Assembly: GCA_964610155.1 (NCBI GenBank)
Contig: CAZSUY010000006.1
Location: 56,306-120,305, forward strand
Length of the DNA stretch: 64,000 bases
Direction of reading: 5' to 3'
DNA from: JAFGBM01 sp964610155
Lineage (GTDB): Bacteria; Actinomycetota; Actinomycetes; Actinomycetales; Demequinaceae
The translations under genes were made by a program, and so were the position numbers. Positions 49,307-58,016 of this stretch are shown piece by piece; the first letter of the stretch is position 1, and each line of letters starts with the position of its first letter. Below the pieces are notes generated by a model that saw only the letters and a program-made list of their open reading frames with translations, ran no database searches and was not told where the DNA came from.

Positions 49307-50818
49307 ATGACAGAAATGCACGCCAGTGTGCTGACGCGCGACCTGACCTTCGCCGACTTCGGGGTTCGCCCCGCCATCGCCGACGCCCTCGCTGCGGTCG
49401 GTATCACCACCCCTTTTCCCATCCAAGAGATGACCCTTCCCATCGGCCTTGCCGGTCACGACATCATCGGCCAAGCCAAGACCGGCACGGGTAAGACCCT
49501 CGGCTTCGGCATCCCCCTGCTTGAGCACGTCGTTGGCCCGGACGAGCCGGGGTGGGACGCCCTGGACAATCCCGGCAAACCCCAGGCCCTCGTCGTCGCA
49601 CCGACCCGAGAACTCGCCGTCCAGGTCGCGGGCGACCTCACCACTGCCTCGGCCCGTCGATCCGTGCGCATCGCCCTGATATACGGCGGCCGGGCCTATG
49701 AGCCCCAGATCGAGACCCTCGCGGCCGGGGTCGAGGTTGTCGTGGGAACACCGGGCCGGATGATCGACCTCATGAAGCAGGGCAAGCTGGACCTTCGCTT
49801 CGCCCGCACAGTCGTTCTGGACGAGGCCGACGAGATGCTCGACCTTGGATTCCTCCCCGACGTGGAGCGACTTCTTGGTGCGACACCTGCGGCCCGGCAC
49901 ATGATGCTTTTTTCCGCGACCATGCCCGGCCCCGTCGTCGCCCTCGCCCGCCGATACATGACTCAGCCGACCCACATCCGCGCGGCGGACCCCAACGACA
50001 CCGGGACAACGGTCAAGGCCATCAGCCAGTTCGTCTACCGAGCCCACGCGCTCGACAAGGTCGAGGTGCTCGCACGTATCCTCCAATCGAAGGACCGTGG
50101 CCTCACCCTCATCTTCGCTCGCACCAAACGGACCGCGGCAAGAGTGGCGGATGACCTTTCCTCTCGTGGTTTTGCGGCCGGTTCCCTTCATGGCGACCTC
50201 GGGCAAGGCGCACGCGAGCAGGCCCTCCGCGCCTTCCGCGCTGGCAAAATCGACGTGTTGGTTGCCACAGACGTTGCCTCCAGGGGCATCGATGTCGATG
50301 ACATCACCCACGTCATCAACTACCAATGCCCCGAGGATGACAAGACCTATCTCCACCGGACCGGACGCACGGGACGCGCGGGGAAGACGGGCGTGGCCGT
50401 GACCTTCGTGGACTGGGACGATCTTCCCCGCTGGGGCCTCATCGACAAGACGCTCGACCTCGGATACCCCGAACCGCAGGAGACCTACTCCAATTCCCCT
50501 CATTTGTTCTCCGAACTCGATATCCCCGAAGGAATCACAGGCGCCCTTCCCAGGGCTGCTCGGACCCGGGCGGGCCTCGGTGCGGAAAAGCTTGAGGACC
50601 TTGGGGAGACGGGTCACAAGAACCGTCAACCGAAGGGATCGAGCCGCTTCCGGCAGGGTTCGGGTTCGCCGAAGGCCGGTCATCAATCGGGTGGTCGCCC
50701 ATCACGGGGTCAGGGAGCGGGTGCCCCTCGGACCTCCCGCGAGGCAAACAGCGAGGCTCCTCGGGGGAAACGTCGTCCGCGTCGTCGAAGCGGAGGTTCC
50801 CGCTCGAGTTCCGACTAG
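49307..50818 (+). CDS. DEAD-box ATP-dependent RNA helicase
   Basis: 503 residues with all core motifs: FPIQEMTLP (Q motif), AKTGTGKT, PTRELA, TPGRMID, DEADEMLD, SAT, ARTKRTA, DVASRGID and HRTGRTGRAG. The C-terminal ~115 residues are low-complexity and basic (Gly, Ser, Arg), likely RNA-binding. Role in RNA remodelling or ribosome assembly. Resembles RhlE/DeaD-type enzymes, subtype not resolved. The stop shares CTAG with the PHP gene. Confidence 0.93.
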   Translation: MTEMHASVLTRDLTFADFGVRPAIADALAAVGITTPFPIQEMTLPIGLAGHDIIGQAKTGTGKTLGFGIPLLEHVVGPDEPGWDALDNPGKPQALVVAPTRELAVQVAGDLTTASARRSVRIALIYGGRAYEPQIETLAAGVEVVVGTPGRMIDLMKQGKLDLRFARTVVLDEADEMLDLGFLPDVERLLGATPAARHMMLFSATMPGPVVALARRYMTQPTHIRAADPNDTGTTVKAISQFVYRAHALDKVEVLARILQSKDRGLTLIFARTKRTAARVADDLSSRGFAAGSLHGDLGQGAREQALRAFRAGKIDVLVATDVASRGIDVDDITHVINYQCPEDDKTYLHRTGRTGRAGKTGVAVTFVDWDDLPRWGLIDKTLDLGYPEPQETYSNSPHLFSELDIPEGITGALPRAARTRAGLGAEKLEDLGETGHKNRQPKGSSRFRQGSGSPKAGHQSGGRPSRGQGAGAPRTSREANSEAPRGKRRPRRRSGGSRSSSD

Positions 50819-51639
50819 CGCCGGGCCGCCTGAAGCGCGGCGTAAGCCTCGGGAGTCGTGAGGTTCTCACCTAGGCGGTTCTGCTTCCCAGTTCCGTGGT
50901 AATCGCTTGCGCCCGTTCGTACCAGGCCAAGGCGGACGACAAGGCCGACTAGCCGCTCGCGCTCAGCCGCGGAATGATCCCGGTGGTCCACCTCGAGGCC
51001 AACGAGCCCTCTTCCGACGAGGGCTTCGATCAATGAGTCTGGGACGACGGCTCCTCGTCCATCGGCGCCAGGATGGGCGAGCACGGGCACTCCTCCTGCT
51101 TCTACGACAGTCTCCACCGCATCGCCTACCTCAGGCGCGTAGTGGGGGACGTAGTACGGGGAGTCGCTGCCCAGGAGGTCGTCGAAGGCGGTGTCCCTCG
51201 TCGTCACCACCCCGGCCTCGACGAGCGCGTCAGCGATGTGAGGTCGCCCGATCGTTTCCGCCCCCTCCGCCTTAGAAGCAACCGAGTCCCACTCAAGTGC
51301 GTAGTCCTCGGCTAGGAGAGAGACGATCTGCCTGGCGCGTTCTACCCGAGCCTCCCTAGTCTTCGCGAGCATCTGCACGAACGCGGCATCATCGATCGAG
51401 GGCCATAGGGCGAGGAGATGGATGCTCCGACCGGCGTGACGAGTGGACACCTCGACCCCGGGAACAAACTCAAGCCCGAGCGCCGCGGCTTCCGCCGTGG
51501 CCTCTACCCACCCCAGGGTGGTGTCGTGGTCACAAAGGCCAATCACATCCAGCCCAGCGGCCACGGCCGCCCGCATGACCTCGGCGGGGGTTTCCGTCCC
51601 GTCCGATGCGGTCGAGTGGGTGTGAAAGTCAATCCGCAT
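50815..51639 (-). CDS. PHP-domain phosphoesterase (RNase AM-like)
   Basis: 274 residues with the PHP metal motifs DFHTHSTASDGTETP, GLCDHDTTLGW and PGVEVS, then VLAHPGADG and the final SDYHG. This is the YciV/TrpH branch, which includes 3',5'-nucleotide bisphosphate phosphatases and 5'-3' RNA exonucleases; which applies here is inference. TAATCT six bases before the ATG indicates a leaderless transcript. Confidence 0.88.
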   Translation of the reverse strand: MRIDFHTHSTASDGTETPAEVMRAAVAAGLDVIGLCDHDTTLGWVEATAEAAALGLEFVPGVEVSTRHAGRSIHLLALWPSIDDAAFVQMLAKTREARVERARQIVSLLAEDYALEWDSVASKAEGAETIGRPHIADALVEAGVVTTRDTAFDDLLGSDSPYYVPHYAPEVGDAVETVVEAGGVPVLAHPGADGRGAVVPDSLIEALVGRGLVGLEVDHRDHSAAERERLVGLVVRLGLVRTGASDYHGTGKQNRLGENLTTPEAYAALQAARR

Positions 51640-51686
51640 CCCTCGAGATTACGCTGCCTGAACCCGCGCTATGCCACGATGGTCGC
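51640..51686. promoter_or_regulatory. Compact divergent promoters of the PHP gene and pepP
   Basis: Minus TAATCT (51646-51651) lies six bases from the PHP ATG. Plus CACGAT (51675-51680) lies six bases from the GTG at 51687. Only 47 bases separate the two start codons. Confidence 0.5.
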
Positions 51687-53054
51687 GTGAAGGATACTTC
51701 CAAGGCGCGCGCCCAGCGACCGGATACGGACGAGTTCAAGCGCTTCATCGGAGAGAAGTGGCGCGAGCCGGAGGGCGGCCTTCCCTCCCGTCTGGCGGCC
51801 ACCCCCTATGCCGCCGAACGGCGGGCTCGACTCTCAGCGACATTTCCCGGCACTCGGATCGTCATTCCGGCCGGTGACCTCAAACCTAGATCCAATGACA
51901 CGGACTACCGCTTCCGACCGAATTCGGATTTCTCCTACCTCACGGGCCTCGGTGCCGATCATGAGCCCGAGGCTGTCCTGGTCATGGAGCCCTCCACGTC
52001 CGGTCACGAATCGACGCTCTACGTCACCCACCCGGTCCACCGCGATAGCGAGGGCTTCTACTCCGACCCCCAGCGAGGGGAGTTCTGGATCGGTCGCCGC
52101 CCAGGGCTCGCGGAATTCGAGGCCATGACGGGGCTACCGACAAAGGACCTCGTCGTCCTTCCCCCAAAGACCCGCCTCTCTCGCCAGCCTATCCGAGCAA
52201 TCGCCAGAGCCCTCTCCGAGGCGAGGATGGTCAAGGACGACCATGAGATCGGGCAGATGCGGGAGGCCATCTCGGCCACTATCGCTGGCTTCGAGAGGGT
52301 CGTCAAAGAATTGCCAAGGGCGGTCGCCCACCAGCGAGGCGAACGCGTGATCGAGGCATCCTTCGACGCCCACGCCCGGGAGGAGGGAAACGCCGTCGGA
52401 TATCAGACCATCGCCGCAGCGGGCCCTCACGCTACGACGCTCCACTGGGTCGCCAACGACGGAGCCGTCAGGGAGGGGGACCTCCTGCTTCTCGATGCCG
52501 GGGTGGAGGTCGAGAGCCTCTACACGGGGGACTTGACACGGACTCTTCCCATCAATGGAGCGTTCTCCGAAGTCCAGCGACGGGTGTACGACATCGTCCT
52601 CGAGGCGGCGGATGCCGCCTTCGCTACCGTCAGACCGGGAGCCACGCTCCGCGAGGTTCACAATGCCGCGATGAAGGTCATCGAGCGACGCTTGACCGAA
52701 TGGGGGATCGTCCCACCGTCGGAGAAACCCAACGCCGGCCTCTACAGGCGATGGATGGTCCACTCGACCAGCCACCACCTCGGCCTCGACGTCCACGATT
52801 GTGCCTTAGTCAAACGGGGCCTGTATCTCGACGGCGAGCTTCGCCCCGGGATGATATTCACCATTGAACCGGGGCTCTACTTCAAGGAAGACGACTTGTC
52901 CGTTCCGGAGGAACTCCGGGGCATCGGTGTCCGCATCGAGGACGATGCCCTCGTCACGACAGACGGCGTCGAGAACCTCTCCTCCGCCCTTCCCCGGCGT
53001 CCCGACGACATCGAGGCCTGGATGCGGACCCTTGTTCCATCGCTTTCGGGATAG
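51687..53054 (+). CDS. pepP: Xaa-Pro aminopeptidase (aminopeptidase P)
   Basis: Removes N-terminal residues before proline. 455 residues: an AMP_N domain (about 40-180, FRPNSDFSYLTGL) and a pita-bread M24 domain with metal ligands in LLLDAGVE, YTGDLTRTLP, STSHHLGLDVHD, IFTIEPGLYF and VRIEDD. Cytoplasmic. The GTG start follows a CACGAT box by six bases. Confidence 0.95.
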   Translation: MKDTSKARAQRPDTDEFKRFIGEKWREPEGGLPSRLAATPYAAERRARLSATFPGTRIVIPAGDLKPRSNDTDYRFRPNSDFSYLTGLGADHEPEAVLVMEPSTSGHESTLYVTHPVHRDSEGFYSDPQRGEFWIGRRPGLAEFEAMTGLPTKDLVVLPPKTRLSRQPIRAIARALSEARMVKDDHEIGQMREAISATIAGFERVVKELPRAVAHQRGERVIEASFDAHAREEGNAVGYQTIAAAGPHATTLHWVANDGAVREGDLLLLDAGVEVESLYTGDLTRTLPINGAFSEVQRRVYDIVLEAADAAFATVRPGATLREVHNAAMKVIERRLTEWGIVPPSEKPNAGLYRRWMVHSTSHHLGLDVHDCALVKRGLYLDGELRPGMIFTIEPGLYFKEDDLSVPEELRGIGVRIEDDALVTTDGVENLSSALPRRPDDIEAWMRTLVPSLSG

Positions 53055-53090
53055 CGCCCCTCCTTCCCCTGTAATACCCACGACCGCGGT

Positions 53091-53096
53091 TAGGCT
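53091..53096 (+). promoter_or_regulatory. Leaderless -10 box for the MgtE-N/CBS gene
   Basis: TAGGCT followed by seven bases and the ATG at 53104. Confidence 0.5.
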
Positions 53097-53103
53097 TGGC
53101 CTC

Positions 53104-54384
53104 ATGAGCACCCAGGGAGAGCGCATCTATGTTGCGCGACTGGTTGGGACGACCCTCTTCGATCCCCTGGGAGACCCCGTAGGACGAGTGCGAGATGTCG
53201 TGCTCCACTTTCGCGCCAAGGGGGCCCCGGCGGCCGTCGGGCTTGTAATCGAAGTGGGGGGCCGCCGCAGGGTATTCATTCCCCTGACGAGGGTCACGTC
53301 CATCGCCCCGGGCCAGGTGATCTGCACCGGGCTGGTGAACCTCCGTCGATTCCGCGCCCGCGCGACCGAAAAGCTGGCCGTCGCGGAGATTCTGGAGCGG
53401 GTCGTGACGATGAGGGACGGGTCGGGGGACGCGGTCATCGAGGACCTCGCGATCGAGCGGATTCGTACCCGAGCCTGGATGGTCACAAAGCTCTCCGTCC
53501 GGCTCCCCCATCCCAAGAAGAGCCGCCTGAGCCTGCGTCGTCGCGGGCCATCGGTTGTGGTCGATCTGGACGACGTCGAGGGATTCGGCGAGCATGAGGA
53601 CCTGCAAGGGGCCGAACTCGTCCTCCAGTCGTTTGCCGACTATAAGCCAGCCGAACTCGCGGCCGTCCTTCAGGAGATGTCGGCAGAAAGGGGTGCGGAG
53701 ATCGCGGCGGCGCTCGACGACGAGAGGCTCGCCGATGTCATCGAGGAACTCCCGGAGGATGACCAGGTCGCGATGCTCTCAACCCTGCGTCGAGAGCGTG
53801 CGGCCAACGTCCTCGAGGCTATGGAGCCGGACGATGCGGCCGACCTCCTTGGGGACCTGCCCAAGCGGGAGGCCGAGAGACTCTTAAAACTCATGGAGCC
53901 TGAGGCCACACGAAACGTGCGTCAGTTACTGGAATACGCGGACGACGTCGCCGGCGGCCTCATGACGACGGAACCGGTGATAGCCGGTCCAGAAACGACG
54001 GTTGCCACGGCGCTAGCACTCATCCGGCGTGAGGAGGTCACCCCTTCCCTCGCCTCGATGGTCTTCGTGGTTCGTCCACCTCTGGAAACCCCGACGGGTC
54101 GATTCCTGGGCCTCGTCCACATTCAGCGACTCCTGAGGGAGGCCCCGCGTGACCCCATCGGAGAGTTTGTCGATCCAGACATCCCCCCCCTGGCTGCCAC
54201 GGATCACCTGAGCGAGGTCGCCCGCCGCATGGCAACCTATGACCTTGTTGCCGCCCCAGTTGTGGATGAGGATGGACGCCTACTCGGGGTCATCTCGGCG
54301 GATGACGTCCTCGATCACCTACTCCCCGAGGATTGGCGCGAAAGCGACGACGGCGCGGCTAGGTCGGTGAAGGCTCGTGGCTAA
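53104..54384 (+). CDS. Soluble PRC-barrel, MgtE-N and CBS protein
   Basis: 426 residues without a membrane domain. A PRC-barrel-like N-terminus (about 10-75, LFDPLGDPVGRVRDVV), a second barrel near 90-145, an MgtE N-terminal helical domain (about 175-290, with repeats such as EELPEDDQVAMLSTLRRERAANVLEAME), and a CBS pair (about 290-415). This equals the magnesium sensor part of MgtE without the channel. It may regulate a partner; the gene for DUF1003 overlaps by 8 bases. Confidence 0.88.
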   Translation: MSTQGERIYVARLVGTTLFDPLGDPVGRVRDVVLHFRAKGAPAAVGLVIEVGGRRRVFIPLTRVTSIAPGQVICTGLVNLRRFRARATEKLAVAEILERVVTMRDGSGDAVIEDLAIERIRTRAWMVTKLSVRLPHPKKSRLSLRRRGPSVVVDLDDVEGFGEHEDLQGAELVLQSFADYKPAELAAVLQEMSAERGAEIAAALDDERLADVIEELPEDDQVAMLSTLRRERAANVLEAMEPDDAADLLGDLPKREAERLLKLMEPEATRNVRQLLEYADDVAGGLMTTEPVIAGPETTVATALALIRREEVTPSLASMVFVVRPPLETPTGRFLGLVHIQRLLREAPRDPIGEFVDPDIPPLAATDHLSEVARRMATYDLVAAPVVDEDGRLLGVISADDVLDHLLPEDWRESDDGAARSVKARG

Positions 54385-54880
54385 CCGGCTCGATCGGCCA
54401 CAGGGGCGCGCTCGCTTCGCGCACCGCCGACACTCACCCGACCGCTTCGGAAAGATCTCCGAGGGAATCGCACGGTTCCTCGGGACCCCCCGGTTCCTCC
54501 TCTACCTGACGGTCTTCGTCCTCTTCTGGATCGGTTGGAACACCCTCGCTCCGCTCGACCTGCGCTTCGATGATCGGCACCTCGGCTTCATCGCCCTGAC
54601 CCTCATGCTGTCACTCCAGGCGTCCTACGCCGCCCCACTGATCCTTCTCTCCCAGAGCAGGCAGGACGATCGGGACCGCGTCGCGGCGGAGCAAGGCCGT
54701 CAACGCACGGAGCGTTCCCTTGCCGATACCGAGTACCTCGCAAGGGAGGTTACTGCCCTCCGCCAGGCGGTGAGCGAGACGGCGACCAGGGATTTCGTGC
54801 GTTCTGAGATACGGGCACTGCTTGAGGATCTTCGTGCGGCCGATGCCGCCGAGGCGGACGACAAATCCGAAGCAACCTGA
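54377..54880 (+). CDS. DUF1003 membrane protein
   Basis: 167 residues with two helices (about 37-55 and 72-95). DUF1003 landmarks are visible: FLGTPRFLLYLTVFVLFWIGWN, then FIALTLMLSLQASYAAPLILLSQSRQ. The rest is a charged coiled coil to the C-terminus. It starts at a GTG inside the MgtE-N/CBS gene, and the pairing is conserved in actinobacteria, suggesting a joint function. Confidence 0.9.
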   Translation: MANRLDRPQGRARFAHRRHSPDRFGKISEGIARFLGTPRFLLYLTVFVLFWIGWNTLAPLDLRFDDRHLGFIALTLMLSLQASYAAPLILLSQSRQDDRDRVAAEQGRQRTERSLADTEYLAREVTALRQAVSETATRDFVRSEIRALLEDLRAADAAEADDKSEAT

Positions 54881-55041
54881 GCCCCCATGCGAGAACCACG
54901 TCGGTTTCTCACGAACAGGGACGCTGCCCCGGTGTGTCCTGCCATCAAGATGTCCGCCTCATGACGCGGCTCCGATTCGCCGGTACGTCGAACCTCGCGC
55001 ACCACAGCGATGTGGTTGAGGCTCGTCCGTTCTGATCGGAG

Positions 55042-55572
55042 TCAGTAGTGAGGAAGGTCGTTCTGCCGCTCTGTCTGGGGGTCGATCGTTCGCACCTGTG
55101 GGGTGTTCTTTCCCTTCTTGGACTGCCCTGACCCGAAGTAGTAGGCCGCAACGAGGCCAGCAAATGCCCAGACGTAGCCGAGGGGATCCGAAAAGTAGGT
55201 CTCGTATACCACCGAGAGGTTGTTGTCTCCTATATGGGAGAAGGCCTCACCGACACTCCCCCAGGTGGCACTTGCGACCAGAAGGAAGATCGCGACAGCA
55301 ATAGAAACCACGGCGATCGCAGACGAGAGCAGGCCGGTCGCGACGTTATCCACCTTGGCGACTAGCACGACGACGATCCCCACCACCGCGCCAACCGCGA
55401 TTATGAGAAAGAGGATTTCCGACTTCACTGAGACCGAGATGAGCGCGTAGAGCACCGCGGCGGCGAGGCCGACCCCCAGGCCGGCTATCGTCGCCAGGAA
55501 CCAGTTCGTCTTCACGGGCTCGATGATCGCATCGGGGTACGGGGCAGACCAGGACTGAAGGGGTTCGGTCAT
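55042..55572 (-). CDS. Four-helix membrane protein, unknown
   Basis: 176 residues with four hydrophobic helices (about 25-47, 53-72, 80-103 and 127-147) and a basic, polar cytoplasmic tail. No family recognised. Its AAGGAG ribosome site is well placed. It is divergent from mrp and shares size and topology with the two proteins encoded at 56904-57904, though sequence similarity is weak. Confidence 0.55.
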   Translation of the reverse strand: MTEPLQSWSAPYPDAIIEPVKTNWFLATIAGLGVGLAAAVLYALISVSVKSEILFLIIAVGAVVGIVVVLVAKVDNVATGLLSSAIAVVSIAVAIFLLVASATWGSVGEAFSHIGDNNLSVVYETYFSDPLGYVWAFAGLVAAYYFGSGQSKKGKNTPQVRTIDPQTERQNDLPHY

Positions 55573-55677
55573 CTTCGTCTCCTTCGGTGGGTTCGATGAT
55601 GGCTCAAGAGTATCGGGACACCGCTAGGCCGAACCGAGTGCACGGTGGCCGTTTTCGCGAGGCGCACCCCGTCCGCC

Positions 55678-55683
55678 TACGAT
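55678..55683 (+). promoter_or_regulatory. Leaderless -10 box for mrp
   Basis: TACGAT followed by seven bases and the ATG at 55691. Confidence 0.5.
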
Positions 55684-55690
55684 GGGACCC

Positions 55691-56812
55691 ATGCCCACCG
55701 AAAAAGAGATACGCGAGGCCCTCGCCACCGTCATTGATCCCGAGATCCGTCAACCAATTACAGAGCTCGGAATGGTCCGATCCATCGCCTTTGACAAAGC
55801 GGGACGGGTGGTCGTTGGGATCGACCTCACTATCGCAGGTTGCCCCCTCAAGGATCGGATCCTGGCAGACGTCAAAGCCGCGGTCGGTGAACTCAAGGAC
55901 GTGACGGAGGTTGAGGTCGAGTTTGGCGCCATGACCGAAGAGCAGCGGGAGGCCCTCCGCAGCCAGTTACGGGGAGGGAAGCCGGAGACCGTCATTCCCT
56001 TCAACGAGCCGGAAAGCCTGACCAAGGTCTACGCCATCGCCTCCGGCAAGGGTGGGGTGGGAAAGTCGACGGTGACGGTCAACCTTGCGGTCGCGATGGC
56101 GCGGAACGGGCTCAAGGTCGGGGTCCTCGACGCCGACATCTTCGGATTCAGCATTCCCAGGATGCTCGGGACCACCACCCAACCCACGCGGATCGACGAG
56201 ATGCTCCTCCCCCCGATCGCGTACGAGGTCAAGGCCGTCTCGATCGGGATGTTCGTTCCCGAAGGAACACCCGTCGTGTGGCGGGGGCCGATGCTTCACC
56301 GTGCGGTCGAGCAGTTCCTGGCCGACGTGTTCTGGGGGGACCTAGACGTTCTGCTCCTCGACCTACCCCCGGGGACGGGCGACGTGGCCATATCTGTGGC
56401 CCAACTGCTCCCCCACTCGGAGATCGTCGTCGTCACCACGCCACAGTCAGCGGCATCCGAGGTTGCGGAAAGGGCCGGCGCCATCGCCCTCCAAACCCAC
56501 CAGTCGGTCGCGGGGGTAATCGAGAACATGGCCTGGCTCGATCAGGCCGACGGATCGCGGCTGGAGCTTTTTGGCGCGGGTGGTGGGGATCGGGTGGCCG
56601 AGCGGCTTACCGAAGCCCTCGGGATGCCGGTGCCCATGCTCGGCCAGGTCCCCATCGATGTCGAAACGCGGGAGGCAGGGGACGCGGGCGTTCCCGTCGT
56701 CGTAGCGCACCCCGAGTCGGCCGCAGCGGTGGCGCTCACGGCGATCGCCCAGACGCTGGGTGCCCGGAAGCGGGGACTCGCCGGGCGGCCCTTGAAGGTC
56801 GATCCCTCCTAG
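55691..56812 (+). CDS. mrp: Mrp/ApbC iron-sulfur cluster carrier ATPase
   Basis: 373 residues: an N-terminal MIP18 (DUF59) domain (about 1-90, VIDPEIRQPITELGMV) and a ParA/MinD-type NTPase with Walker A GKGGVGKST (about 118-126) and the DLPPGTGD motif. It loads or carries Fe-S clusters; the redox enzymes nearby in the window are possible clients. The CxxC pair found in some Mrp proteins is absent, which I believe is normal in actinobacteria. Confidence 0.92.
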   Translation: MPTEKEIREALATVIDPEIRQPITELGMVRSIAFDKAGRVVVGIDLTIAGCPLKDRILADVKAAVGELKDVTEVEVEFGAMTEEQREALRSQLRGGKPETVIPFNEPESLTKVYAIASGKGGVGKSTVTVNLAVAMARNGLKVGVLDADIFGFSIPRMLGTTTQPTRIDEMLLPPIAYEVKAVSIGMFVPEGTPVVWRGPMLHRAVEQFLADVFWGDLDVLLLDLPPGTGDVAISVAQLLPHSEIVVVTTPQSAASEVAERAGAIALQTHQSVAGVIENMAWLDQADGSRLELFGAGGGDRVAERLTEALGMPVPMLGQVPIDVETREAGDAGVPVVVAHPESAAAVALTAIAQTLGARKRGLAGRPLKVDPS

Positions 56813-56858
56813 CGGGATCGCTCACGGACTCGAAAAAACGACCCCCAGGGAAACGAAA

Positions 56859-56882
56859 GCGGGGCACCTTTCGGTGCCCCGC
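56859..56882 (-). terminator. Hairpin between convergent mrp and membrane gene
   Basis: GCGGGGCACC and GGTGCCCCGC form a 10-pair stem with a TTTC loop. On the minus strand it is followed by TTTCGTTTCC, so it best serves the gene at 56904; it may also end mrp transcripts. Confidence 0.7.
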
Positions 56883-56903
56883 CTCGACCCTAGAAGTCGA
56901 CTG

Positions 56904-57350
56904 CTACTTCTTCAGGACATCTTTTGTCCCGGCTGCGAAGGCCGCTCCGGCCGCCGCAATGATGCCGAGCACAATGTAGCCAAGAACCACATCGGTGCTA
57001 ATCGCTGGCGTATACATCGCCCCGACGAATGTCTGGTCGACTGCAAGGCCCATCTGGCCGCCTCCAATAAATGCCTCTGTGAGCACCAGGCCAACGGCCG
57101 TCAGTCCCGCAGCAACCCAGAGGGTAGAGGCCTTTGCGTTGTTTGCAAGGAGGCCAACCACCAGTCCGATGAGAATCGCGAGGAGCACATACTCGATGAT
57201 GACCACCGACGCGTTCTCAGTGCTGAAGTCCTTCACCATGACCCAAGACCAGATCAGCGCGAGGACAATAACCGCAACGAGGCCGAGAAGCAGCGTCGTA
57301 GTAATGGACCTAGGGAGAAGGCCAAGAACCTTCTTCTCCGCTTTTGCCAT
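56904..57350 (-). CDS. Four-helix membrane protein, unknown
   Basis: 148 residues with four helices (about 16-38, 50-70, 76-96 and 120-142) and a short basic N-terminus. Not recognised. The ATG at 57350 follows AAAGGAG. A small hairpin CCCCG/CGGGG (57375-57389) lies in its leader. It is followed by a strong terminator. Confidence 0.6.
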   Translation of the reverse strand: MAKAEKKVLGLLPRSITTTLLLGLVAVIVLALIWSWVMVKDFSTENASVVIIEYVLLAILIGLVVGLLANNAKASTLWVAAGLTAVGLVLTEAFIGGGQMGLAVDQTFVGAMYTPAISTDVVLGYIVLGIIAAAGAAFAAGTKDVLKK

Positions 57351-57469
57351 CAGTAATCTCCTTTGATCGTGTAACCCCGTCTTTCGGGGCACGGCCCCAT
57401 CATGGCATGAGGTAACGAAAAGGTCACGGTGTATTTCGCACCGCGTGTCGACTACACTTCGACTTCTTC

Positions 57470-57904
57470 CTAGCGCCTTCCCCACGCGGCGACGATGACC
57501 GCCACGACCGCGGCAAGCGCGGACCCCACCGTCAGGTACATATCCTGAAGGCTCGCGAGGATCGCCTGATCGAACGACATCCCCTCCGTGCCAAAGGCAC
57601 CAAGGGCTTCTGAGCTCGCCCCACCGGCGCCGAACAGGATCGGCACCCCGATTGCGGAGAGCGCCCCGGCGACGAGCATCATCGGCCCATCGGGCTTGGG
57701 GGAGGTGACCTTCACCGTGAATCCCACCGCAACGGCGAGCAACAGGATCAGCAAGATGGCGATCGCGGTGTTGAGGTCCTCGGGCACGGCCGCGCTGAGG
57801 ACGAGCGCCGCGGCTACCATCACGACGAGTCCAGCGAGGAGGGCCCCAACGCGGTTCTTCCGGAGGGCATCAAGAAATGAGATGGTCTGAGGCTTGTCGG
57901 CCAT
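57470..57904 (-). CDS. Four-helix membrane protein, unknown
   Basis: 144 residues with four helices (about 20-42, 47-66, 76-93 and 119-141). Glycine- and alanine-rich; not recognised. An AAGGG ribosome site lies before the ATG. It precedes the gene at 56904-57350 on the same strand by 120 bases and has comparable size and topology. Confidence 0.6.
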   Translation of the reverse strand: MADKPQTISFLDALRKNRVGALLAGLVVMVAAALVLSAAVPEDLNTAIAILLILLLAVAVGFTVKVTSPKPDGPMMLVAGALSAIGVPILFGAGGASSEALGAFGTEGMSFDQAILASLQDMYLTVGSALAAVVAVIVAAWGRR

Positions 57905-58003
57905 GGGTGAATCCCTTTCGCTCGGGTCCCCGGCAAGGGGACACGACCATCATCGCATTTCGGACATCTTTCGTCACTGTGGCGCACCATCGGTCGACGC
58001 TGA

Positions 58004-58009
58004 CATGAT
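58004..58009 (+). promoter_or_regulatory. Leaderless -10 box for galK
   Basis: CATGAT followed by seven bases and the ATG at 58017. Confidence 0.4.
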
Positions 58010-58016
58010 GAACGCG

